A stretch of DNA of 64,000 nt from Rhabdornis inornatus. Lineage: Eukaryota; Chordata; Aves; Passeriformes; Rhabdornithidae. The position numbers and the translations under genes were made by a program. Positions 28,801 to 40,800 of this stretch are shown in pieces. The DNA lies in the NCBI GenBank assembly GCA_013397075.1, contig VWZS01003373.1, positions 2,054,471 to 2,118,470 on the forward strand. The letters run 5' to 3'. How positions within the stretch are numbered: the stretch's first letter is position 1; the number at the start of each line of letters is the position of its first letter. The notes beneath the pieces were generated by a model. It worked only from the letters and a program-made list of their open reading frames with translations. It was not told where the DNA came from and ran no database searches.

Positions 28801-31800
28801 AAGACTTTGGTAAAATTATAGTTGATTCCAGAACTAGCACCTTTTAAAAAATGGTTTTAACTTTTACAGTTATCTCTCTGGTAGAAGCATCAATCAATAT
28901 TATTCAATTGCATGAAAATACTAATTAAATACTTTGTATAATAAACTCATCCTTTTAAAATATCAAACAAAAAATAACCAGTACATACAATCTGTAAAAA
29001 TAAAATTACTTTTAACTAGATTTATTTCTCAGGGTTTGACAGTTTTAAGAAAGGATTTGCATCCTTTTTTGAGGCAACAGTAGAGTTTGTATATTTGATT
29101 TTGTTTGGCTGCATTATCATGAATCCCAATCAGAGTTACCATTTCTGGTTCTTGAGATATTTTTAGAGTAATCAGCCTTGCTAAGCACTGCTGGGTTGCT
29201 TATTGCTGTTCATATCACATTCCAAACAAGTAGTTGGAGCAACCGTGTATGCAAGTGGTACACCTGAAATTAAACAATACTCCTTTTTAATTTAAAGGGT
29301 GTCAGCAGTTTTTCATCTCTTGTGTTTGCAGTGTGATCAGAACTGTACAGTACTGGGCATAAACAGCCTGAATACCCAGCATTCAAAGATGACTGCTCAG
29401 TATAGCCTATGAATAATTCTTGTTGCATACTACAAGGGGAAGAAAAATACTAGCTACAGTAACAAAAGGACTGAACTAATTGAGTAGCAAAAATTCAAGT
29501 GTTTTAATGGTTGTGGGAGGACCATATTATTAATGGTTGTGTTGGAGAAAAACACTGCACTGTCTGTTCCCCTTGAATCTTATGGCTGTGTGTTTATAAT
29601 AGCAACTACTTATCCTAAGGCTGTGTAGCTTGCTTGTTGGAGAGGAAAAAAGTAATTCTGTGGCCTTCCTTTGAGTGGCAAGCTACTTTGCTTATCTCCT
29701 CAAAACCTGATGCCTCTAGTTTCAGAGTACTTTGTGGCAGGGACTCTATCTCTGCCCAGAAGGTTGAGTGGTGTGTCCTTCATCAGAGTTGAGAAGCTCT
29801 TATGTTGCTGGACATTGATGAGGAGTTGTTGGGTCTTTTCCCGTTTTTTGTCCCTTAGATGTGGTGTTTGTACCTGCAGAATCCCAGCATAAAAGGCCAG
29901 TGAAATGATAGCTGCTTTTGGTGTGAGCAGCTGACAGAACACCATGACCATTTGAGCACTGTTGGTGTGGTCCCAGAAGTCTAAAGTGGTGGTGAAGTTG
30001 TTTACTTCTCTTCCTTTGGTTCAGCCATGCCTGCTCCAAAAATGCCTCTCCTCCTCCTAGCATTTGGCTCCTCTTCCTTGCCCACCATCCCCACTGCCTT
30101 GCACTTCCTTGCACCACACGTGTGGTGATGCTTTGCCATGTAGCATGTCTGTGATGCAACTTTGTGAAAGAACATTTTTTGTAGTGTTGGACAGAAAATA
30201 TAAGCATTCTACGTTGCAGCCTTGAGTTTTTCTGATTTTGCTGGTGATATTTTTTTTTTTTTAGCAAAGTCTCATAGCCTCTATAGATTGAAACCAATTC
30301 TACACCAAAGTGTATCCTAGAGATATGGAAAGGGGCAGTATTGCCATTACTTGAAGAAGCTGCCTATAGGTCTCTGTGGAATTATGCTAGCTATACATAT
30401 ATATATAGTGCTAGGTGGTATGATTTTTTTTTTAGCCTCTATAGATTGTGTTTGTTTTACTTTCCTCTTTCTAGAAAACAGTGCTAAGCCTCCAAATCTC
30501 AGTTTTGTTTTGGTCATATTTTTTATCACTTTTGGGCAGTCTTCTAATTTGTTGAGAAGAAATGAGTGCTTGGTGCTTTGCTGCTGGGTTATTTTTTCCC
30601 TTCAGTAAGGTGTAAATGGGATAACTCTTCTTCTGTCATTTAATACCCGTCTTGGATGTATGAAACCAAGACAATGGTGATGACCGCTAACCCCTCTCTT
30701 CCACTCACTTGGAGGAGGCAATGCTACCCAAAGGACTAAACTAAAGCTCATGTCAAATCTCTTTTTTTCTGGTTGTAAAGCATTGCGTAACTTCATAAAT
30801 GAAAATGGATTTATTTAATGTATTAATTTGACAAACCTTTGCTCTTTTCTCCCTGCTAGCCATTTGTGGACTGGGTTTAAGCACTGAGGCCAAGAAAGAG
30901 ATCATGACATAACTTGCAGCAATTGTGTTAGATCAGCTATATATTCCAACACTGGCTTCTGCTGTGCTTAAACGGTTTATCTCCTGCTGGTAGGGATGAA
31001 GGAAATGTTCTTTTTTTTTTTTGCTGTATTTATGTATTGGTGTTGTACTTGATTTCCAGGTTGCATCACAACGCATCAGCTCAGTGGATCTTTCATGCTG
31101 CAGCCTGGAGCACCTGCCTGCCAACCTGTTTTATAGCCAAGACCTCACTCATCTCAATTTAAAGCAGAACTTCCTGAGGCTAAACCCCGGCCCATCCACA
31201 AGTAGAGCGCTTAGTGAATTACAAAGGTAAGTGGTATGGTTCTACTACTCTTCCTTTGTCCTTGGAGCCATGATCTGCAGGAGCTGTCCTAAAATTTACT
31301 ACCTCCTCTTGTGGAGCATTGGCCTGACTAATGCTTCAGAAATGGGTTTCTGTGTTAGAAACAGACTGGCTTTCATAAGAAACTTCATGTTTTTCTTGTA
31401 AATAGAAGGATATTTTCAGCCCAAAATGCAACTTTCACAATGTGTTTTTATCTACCTACTGAGGCTAGACTGTAGTTCTTCTTTGACTTGTGTGGGTATG
31501 AGCTGGCAAGCTGCCCATCAAAGGCAGCCATTGTAGGTAGGAACAGTACTGCATGTGACCAAGTGAAGAAGTGTTTTTTTACCCCTCCAAGCAAAGAAAG
31601 CCCTGATTTCATAAATTCAGTCTGGTTCCTGTCCTTTTTCTTCTCTGCTCAATCCTATTTCTTCTTTCTTGGTATCTGTGACCTTCCAGTTCTTTCCACT
31701 GCAGCTCATCCGAGAATGTAACAAATGGGTAGACAGCAGCATGATTGGTGCTCTGAATGATTTAATGTATGTATATGTTCTGTGGAATCAGCAGGCTTTC

Positions 31801-34800
31801 TGCGTTCACAATGATGAATGTTCCCATACTGAATATAAAGCTGTGATTTTAATTTCAGTGCTAACTGAATTGCAGAGTACCTCAGGATTATATTTGTGGA
31901 TGGTCCCGTTCTAACAAAATGTTTTAAACCACATTTCTAAATCCCTTCCTCTTTGAACAACAACCAAAAAATACAAGATGGATTATGCGGGCTGTTGTAT
32001 TTTTATGTCATTCCAATTTCATTTTGGAAAAACAAAGAATTTGGCATCATGAAAGATGAATGAGCCCAGCAAGTCTGCTTCACAAACAAAGCAGGCAGCT
32101 CTTCCAAGACCTTATGCACACAGTCTGGAAAGGAATTCTGACTGGACTGTGAATGTCACCATAGGTCTCCAGATAGCAAGTGGAATTTTAGTATAAGCTA
32201 GTGATGAACATGGACAAATACTCAATTATTTTAATGACTTCTTAAAATTTTTCCTTTTTAAAGATCAGAAAGTGTGAAGGAGATACTTGACTATGGTTTG
32301 TCCATGTACCTACGGCTAATTTCTGTTTGGAATAGATTTGGATTTGTCCATGTATCGGCAATTAATTCTGTTTGGGATTAGAAAGCGTTGATAATTAATG
32401 TGATGGGCAATGTTGATTCTCTGTTTAATGTTCTCTTGGTATTGCAGTTGTAGGAACAGCTGATGAGTCTTACTGATAGTTAATGAACTGTTAAATATTT
32501 TCTTACTAACATGAGCCTGAACATAAAAGAGGGAAAGAGTTCAGGTGACAAAATATAACTCTCCTGTTTTCTGAGATTCTTCTGGGATGAGGAGAATCTA
32601 GAGAAGTGGTGTATACCTGAGGTGGTGCAAAACTGATTGTCTCTCATTCTTCTGTGAGCTGGTCCTGTTCTGTAAGCGAGTAATAGTCTGCTCTGCTTCC
32701 ATTGCTTTGAGCTTGGCAAAAAGGCACGAGGCAGGTCTGGGAACTTCTGGAGGGGAAAAAAAAATTAGGTTACACAGCACTGTTTTCGTGTATCTGAGTT
32801 GGTGCATCAGAAACTCCTGCCCTTGATGTTTCCCTTTGTCTGCTTGATGTCCTCCAGCCTTATCTTCACCCAGCACAGGTGGCATTGCCCAGAGAGGGAG
32901 TAGCTGGAAGAAGCTGTTGCCACTGTTTCCATTGCTGTGCTGGTGGGAAGGGCTCTGTGAAGTAGTGGTAGTTTGTGCTGAGCTAGGAAAAGTGAGGCCC
33001 CATTGGTTGTCTTTTGCCTCCCTACTGCAGCAAAAGCATGAGCCTGACCCTAGAGTGTATTCCCAAGCCATTCTCCTTCCTGCCCTAAGAAACACAGAAC
33101 TGGCTTCTCCTTTGGGTGGGAAAACTTAAGTTGTACTTTTGTTCCCAAAAAGCTTTGAGCCAGCTTGACTGCTAGTAAGTCTGCTTTTCTCCAGTGAGTA
33201 AACGCACAAATATCTAGAAAGAGGAGAGCACTCTATGTCTTGAAATTATTAATGAAATCCAGTATCAAAATGTGTAAAGTGAAGCTCATTGTTCCTGTGA
33301 ACACATGTTGTCTGGTTTGTTTTTTTTTTTAAACCAATTCTATAAGACCATTTTCAGATTTATACGGGTTGCGCAAAGTAAAATGTCACTGAATAAACCA
33401 AAAATCTTTTTTTGTTCACCCATGTTCTTTGAAATCACAGGAAAGCAAATACAGAATCTCTGCTGTTCTGATTTGGTACTGTTGACTTTTCTGCAAAATT
33501 CTCAGTTGCTAAATTGGAGCTGCACACAAGGCACAGCACCACTGAATCAAGCCTACAGGTATTTAAGGCTCCAAAATAGCCATGTGCCTGGATGTTGTGA
33601 GGAAAACACATTGGCATTTATATACCTACCCTTCCTGGTAAAATTTTAAGGTAAAACCTCGTTAGCAAGGCAGTCTAGGAAAATCTGTCCTGCTATAAGC
33701 TGTTCTTGGTGCTGCAGTTCCTCTTAATAAATCACTTTGGGTGGTAATTTAATGAATGCTGGATTTCAGAACAAGTGTGTCAAAGACACAATAAAATACC
33801 AACTTCTCAGCCACCCACTTAGTAGACTTTCAAGTAGCTGGGTCATAGTAATGACATGCTGACTAGTGCACTGACGTGGCAGGTACAGTCAGGAATGTAT
33901 TGGGGGAAAAAGGAATTTCTATTTTTGTTTATGCAGTTGCTTCTTTCAGTTGTTAATATAATTTGTTGCTTTATGAATAAAATGTTTAGTCCTGATCAGT
34001 ACATGGCATCTGAAGGTGTACAGAGGTGTAGATATACTTTTTTCCCAATAGCTGCACTTTTACTTGCTTTACTGTCCACTCAGCCCCCTTTTGTTGCTGT
34101 AGATGCTCTGCAGCTGTGAACTTCCGTAACTGAATTATCTGAATACTGAAAGGTAAATACAGCTACCTCTTATTTTTTTTCCTGCTTATCAGGGAATACA
34201 TATTTCATGCTATGTATACGAGTAAGCCATCTGAAAATTAATCTGTGCTGAAGAAGGTAGTAAATGATGCTACTTGTTCTCCCTCGCAGAATCTTTTAAT
34301 ACTACAGGAAAGAATGTTTCTCTTTTGGAGAAGAGAGGAGATTACCCAGTTGAAATGCTAACAAGAGTTCAGGCTTGCTAATTTTGCAGAGTACTGTTGC
34401 TCTGGGTTTGAGGCAAAAGAATAGACCACAGTCTTTATTTACTGTTGCTCTGCTTCACTGGACTTGAGAACACTTTGTATTTGTAAGTAATTGTTTCAGT
34501 TGATGTTGTTGGAAAAAAAATGGTTGGCATCAAGAACACTATTTTCTTGTTAATGTTGAAAAATAAGTTATCAGTATGTGGATTTTTAAGATAAGACTGT
34601 TGCAGATTTAAAAGAAAAATAAGAAGAAAAGGGAGATGTAATAAGACACAAAGTTATTTTAAAAATAAAATAAAATTATGCTTGCCAGTTTTATCTAAAG
34701 AAGGAATTATTATTTTGATCTTGGTTGTTAATTGTTAACAGTGATTATATGGATTTTTATCTTTAAGATGAGTTGGTATAGTTTTTCTCCCAGAGCCCTT

Positions 34801-37800
34801 ATAGAAAAGAACTGCCTTCTCTGGCATCTCAGGTGAAATTCTTTGGGGCTAGTGGCAGAAATTTGAAATGCATCTCTAGTTTATGAGAAGGCTAGAGCAC
34901 TCTGAATTACTGATGCAAGTATTTCTGAAATCCCTTGCAACTTCCAATTTTTATCTGAAAACCCAGGACTTCAGGCAACCTCAAGCTAAACCCTCCTTAC
35001 AAATTCATTATGCAATAATAATAATAAAAATGTTAGCTTTGTTCAGAGAACACTTGGAAGGAGAGGGAACCAGTATTGCCAACCTAACTGGTATAAACCC
35101 AGCAGGCAAGGTTGCTAGAAGTCAGTGTGAAATGCAGCTTCACTTTAGCTTGTACCTAGAGATTGAGGAGCAGGGAGGAAGGTCTCCAGCCTGCCACTTG
35201 GTTGGCCTCAAAGTGCCTTGAGGTACTCCTTGTGATTATTGCTATTAGTGTATGAAACTGAGGTTAGTGAAGAAAGTTGGATGGTTTAATGAGTGTCAGT
35301 TATGTATCTTCCCCCGTTGTCAGGCCCCACAGGGGCATTGCCAGTAGATGCACTGGAGAAGATTTGAGCTTTCTCCTTTTTTGTTTTTTTTCCCCCTTTA
35401 TTTTGGGGGAGTGAATGTTTGGATTTTCTTTGTTTTCTTCTTGTTTATGGAGTTTGGGTTTTGTTGTTTTTCCTTAGGGTTATTTGTGGTTTTAATTTTT
35501 TTTTTTGGGTTAGTGGTTTGGGTTTTGTATTTTGTTTTTTTTTTTGTTGTTTTTTTTTTTAAATAGTCAAATGAATCCTCATATGTGGAGCATGCTAATT
35601 TTCCTTGCTCCACGGTGTGTGAAGATGTGGGGAGCTTCCTCTCGCAGCTCTGTTGGTCTTGGAGAGGAGGAAACCTTACTTTTATACAGTTTCTCCTCTT
35701 TCACTTGAAGTCAAACACTGAAGTGCAGCTATCTAAGCAGCAGGGCAAGAGAAAGGTTGGCGTGGTATTGACAGCCAGAGGTCTGGTAGTAACAAACAGT
35801 GCTTGCTGTATTTAATGCTACACTTGTTTTCACATCTCTGTAGCTTTGGATTTTTTTTTTTAATTGCTAATGCTAAAGATGGCACTTGGAGTTTGTTTTT
35901 TATGTAATTTCGCTGCTTTTGTTTTATCCAGCTTGTAAGGACGTTGAAGAAAGAGTTTGCTTTTGTTAGTGCGTCTTTCCAAACCTTCATGACTGTGTTC
36001 TCCTTAACTCCTGTGTAGTTTTGTGATCTCAAAGTGCCCATGTGAACACCCAGCAAAAATAAGTGACATTTAACTAAAGAAAAATTAAATCGAAAAATTA
36101 GATCATAAAATTAAATCTCTGCAAACGACTAAGCGGGGACAATTGCAAAATTGTTTTTTTCAGGTGAAAATGCCTTAAAACACATTGACTTTTTTATTGT
36201 AGAATGAATTTAAAATTATAAATTTATTTTTTAAATTGGAACAGTGGTATGAGAAAAACAAATGGCAGTAAGATATATGCTATAAAAATAGTGTTTTTAA
36301 AATAGTGTAATCTAAAAGTAGAAATTGCTCTTGGATTAATTGGATTCACTTTAGTGAACTGTAGGGCTATGTACACCAGTATCTCTTCAAAGTAATGTTT
36401 CAACAAGTGAACGTATTTATGGAATCCAGTTATTGTGTATCAGTCTCTAATTTACTTGTCTAGTTTTTTTGGATATGGCTTCCAAAGTTAGTGTTTTCTT
36501 TTCATGTAGTTAAACATGTTTCAGTTTGGAAGTCCACCCCTAGTTAATACTTTTGTATTTCAATTGTAAATTTCCAGTAGAGAGAAAGTGAATATATTTT
36601 CGCTATTTTTTCCTAAGAATTTTGTCCTTCCTCTGAGGTCAGTCTTTCTCCCCATATGAAGCAGTGTGTGGTGGTAAGTATGTGGAGAAATTGAGAACTG
36701 CATTGTGCGGTGGTGTAGGTTCAGGTTATGTCCACTAACAAAACATACACCTGGTTCTCTTGTCTTTATGGTACTTCTACCAACTGTGTAATATAATAAA
36801 AGCTTCATTATTGTTAAGTTTGGAGGTAGTCTGAATTTGACTTAACATCTGATTATTTGTTCATTTGAATTGTCTTACTAATTTAAGACTTTGCAATGAC
36901 ACCTTTCTGGAAAGGGAATGCTATGACAGTGTTTCAGGCACTAGGCTAGCAGCTCCCTTAGACAGTAAGGCTATGGAGGGTAATCCAACACAACTGCAGA
37001 AAAGGGAGTAAATTGCACCTTTAATTTCCAAGGAGGAAATTGCCTTGGCAGAATTTTAGGGAAATTCTCTTTGTGATTAAGTAAGTGGCCAAAGTAGCAG
37101 GTGTTGAAGAAGGTGGCAAGTTTTACTTCGGTTCTAAAACTTGTCACGGCACTGCAAGGCAAATGCCATTGTTCTCAGAAATGGTGCTGAAACTGAGGGA
37201 CACTTAAGTTGATGCTTGAAAATAATGTTGAGCTGTAACCACAGTACAGTCATGAGAGCCCAGGCTCTGGCGATAGGTTTGGAAAAGTGATTGTTTTCCT
37301 TTAGCTAAATTCTTTATTAATCGATGCCTTCCCTTCCAGGTGTAGTAAAATACAGCTTTTTAATTGTTTTTGGTAAGAGTAGGGCAGACTAGTTTTGTCA
37401 GATGAGCCTGTTATGGCTGGATTTCAGTGATGGTATGTGATCACCAGTTGGAGTACACTATTCCCCTTGCCCCAAACATAGTGGAACACAAATGCTCTAC
37501 TGTGTGATTGAAACTCCTCTGCTGTTCACACCGGGTAGGGCTGAATTTGGAAAAAAAACATCAACCAGTTCATTGCTTTGCTGTGATACAAACTTCTCTT
37601 GTTAGTCCCTCTCCTGATTTTGCATATGTCAAACTAAAGCCCTTCCTGAAGTGGCAGCTTCAGGATTAAGTGAGTGGGCAGTTTTTGGCTCAATTAGGGC
37701 AATTAGTGTTCAGTCATATTGCAGGTTTAAACTCAAGGGTTGACACGTTAAGATTTTGCTCTGGCTTGAATTAGGGATATTTTTGTTCAGCAAAGTGAGT

Positions 37801-40800
37801 GTTTACATATTGGCCATTACAATAGAAAGCTTAGTAAGCTGAGCATAGCGTATTGAGAGATGCTGTTCTTCAGGTTGACTTTTACTAAGAGATAATGAAG
37901 TCTGGAACCATGGAAGAAGGGAGAAGAGGACAGAAAGCATATGTATGGACTAGATATGAGGTTATTACACTGTCATGCCTCAAACAAGCAATGTTGTGCC
38001 TTTTTTTCTTTCTAGCAATGCTATGTGGGCAGCATTGATGTGTGTGCCTGCTTCTGATAGGAGTGAAGATTTGGATGTGAGAAAACAGCAAAGATGTTAC
38101 TCTCTAAAATGTATAGGAAACATGATGCTTTGCAAACTCAGCCACAACAGAAATCTTGAGTCTGTAAAATACTTCTCTCCTACCTTATTTATATTGATGT
38201 GATGTACAAGTGATACTGGTGTGACTGACTGTAAATCTGTCTAGATATAAGAAGCGCTATAAACAATTCAGCATCTGAAATGTGCAGCATGGCAGTGCTC
38301 CATAACGGAAGAGCACCGGCATGTTTGTGATGTGGATAGTGGGAAGTGAGTGGCCAAAGATGAGAGGGAGACTTTGATCTAAAGTTTGAGCAAATGCCTG
38401 CTAGTTTGGCTCAGTGATGTTCTGCATTTGACAGCACTCCATTAGAAGAAATATTACTTTAGCATTTTTTAAATGAACATGTTTGCAATGGGGGACGAAA
38501 ATACCTCTTTCCAGCCAGATGTCTTAAATTAATCTCTTAACTTTAACTACGACTATGGTGTCTGTCTTTCAGCGTTTCTGTAAATGTGATTCAACAATGA
38601 ACTTTCATTTATGGATTTTTTTTTGATGTACATTCTATGTGCATTACGTATGAGTTTATACAATACTGGGTGTACTATTCATCGTCATTTATGCACTACA
38701 TAGACCTGTTAACCATCTCCAAAGACCTTTAATAAGCACACATTACAACATACATTAGAGTAGTAGAGATGTAATCCAGATATGTTGAATAGGGGGAGCT
38801 TTTTTCCCCCTCCTCCTCTGTGACCTAGGGCAGTTATGCACAAGAATGTATGCAGAAAACCTTGAAGATGAACATGACACTGGAGTTACTCTATTTCTTA
38901 GCTTCCTTTACCACCTGCTGCCCCAGTCATCTTTCTTCTGTTAGTTTGATCTGTAATTTTATCTCAAGATTGCGTTTGGGATCTTCTAGTAGATTGTCTT
39001 CTAGTAGACAAAAGCCCTGAGACTATCCTTTTGAGACTACAGAGCGGCTCAGGTGAAGGCTGTAACATCTCAGTGTGGTTGTTAAATTCTTTTTTCATGG
39101 TTGACTTGAAAATTGGAAAGGTTACATTTTTGTATTTCTCCAGCAGCTTAGTTATTTTGGCATAATATTCCCATTTTTACTATTTTTGTACTTGCCTAAA
39201 TACTGGGAAAAAGTATTCTAGAGGCTCAGAGTCCAGTGCTTGGAGCACTCCTGTTCGTATTTGCAGCTAGCTTTGAGGTTGATGTGGGACAGCTGTTCCA
39301 CCACAGAAACACCCCAAATTTCAAGGCAGTTTATCTGTGCCCTAAACCTACAGTTATCTTCAAGATAAATGCAGGATTGTGTGTTTCAGTTTTAGGTTAA
39401 AGATTTTTAAGTCCTTTCTCTCAAAATAGAGGAATATGAAGGTTTAAAACTTTTTTTTTTTTAATTTTTGTGGCTAGCAGCCCTTATTAACTTACCCTTG
39501 CTGCATTTTTAATTTACAGTTCTCCCTTTAGAGATAGACTAGTCATTGTTTCTGCACAGTAGCATTTTTCCCCTGCAGCACTAATTTGATTGCAAGATTT
39601 CCTTTAGTCTCCATCTAACTTTATTCCAAACCTCTTCTGCCCCCAGTGTGGCACAGGATGTTCAAAATTTGTGATAACTCTTTCAATGATTTTTCTGTTT
39701 TGTTTTTTTTTTTCTCCTGCCATCACTGCACCAAAATACCACAGCATTCCCTTGCTTGCTGCAAGCTTGTGTAAATGTTATGTGTGTTTACAGCCTGCAT
39801 TTGGGGCTCAGCAGCCCTCACATACAAAGGCACTGCTTATGTTTTCAGTTGAATTTTAGTCCATGACATGATTTTGGTTTAGACAATACTAAAGGTGTGT
39901 GCCAGTTGATTGCAGTAGCTGCTAGGGATTTTAAAGTCTTGGTATTAAAACTCTTTAACCTTTTAATGCTTGATACATTTGCTCTGCATATTTTCTTGTT
40001 GGAGGAGGGCAGGGTTCTCTGAGGTAGGAATGGGCTGATGCAGAGGCTATAGGTACACTGGCACATGCTGCTGGAGATTACTTTTATGTGGAATAACAAC
40101 ACTCAGAGGTGCAGTTTTGCTTCCATTGCCAAGTTTATATGAAAGTCTGCTCACACAAATAAAGGACTTCATTCTTAATGAAGGGGAAATTAAGTGCAGA
40201 TAAAATGTCCTGGTATAAGCTGTGCCAGAAAAGAAACTTCCTCCCATCTATCGGAATCTGACACAGATCTTTTCATTCATCCTTTTACTTGGCTTTAGGC
40301 ACACCTCCCAGTGGTTGTCAGGCAACCGTAATAATGTTGCTGAACATGCAGGCTGGCTAATTGGATTGTCCCCTTCTTGGGTTTTTTGTTTAAATGGTTT
40401 TGGTCATTTTTAGTAAGGCAATGGAAATTGCTTTTTTGGCTGATGTGATAAACCAAGGGGCTTTTAAGAGTTCTCTGATACGTCAAGGACAAAATTTTGC
40501 CTCTGTCACTACAGAAGCCTTGCTAAATTCTGTTTTAATTCAGCACGTTTCCTATTTGTGTTCCAAACAGTCTGTTCTAATGAGAATTTTCGTTTGAAAG
40601 GTAAACTTGAATGGTCCTGAGCGCACAGATCAGCAGCACCACAAAAAGGTTCATATTCAAATAGTCTGAGAATTTCCTGCACCTTGTAACCTGTGTCAGA
40701 AGGATGGTTTACTACCAAAAAATGGGTTCAGGAAAATAGCAATGCTTTAATACAGGGTGAGATGCCAGAGAAGTGAAATATATAATAAGGGTGGCAAGGG

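Noticed and set aside
29800..30297. 165-codon open frame on the minus strand
   Set aside because: No recognisable domain, Lys/Gln/His-rich low complexity, part of it runs through a poly-T tract, and it lies wholly in an intron. Probably a chance frame.
32598..33095. 165-codon open frame on the minus strand
   Set aside because: No family motif, no splice or promoter context, composition like random translation of intron.
35348..35613. Poly-Phe (plus) and poly-Lys/Thr (minus) open frames
   Set aside because: Compositional by-products of the T/G-rich tract.
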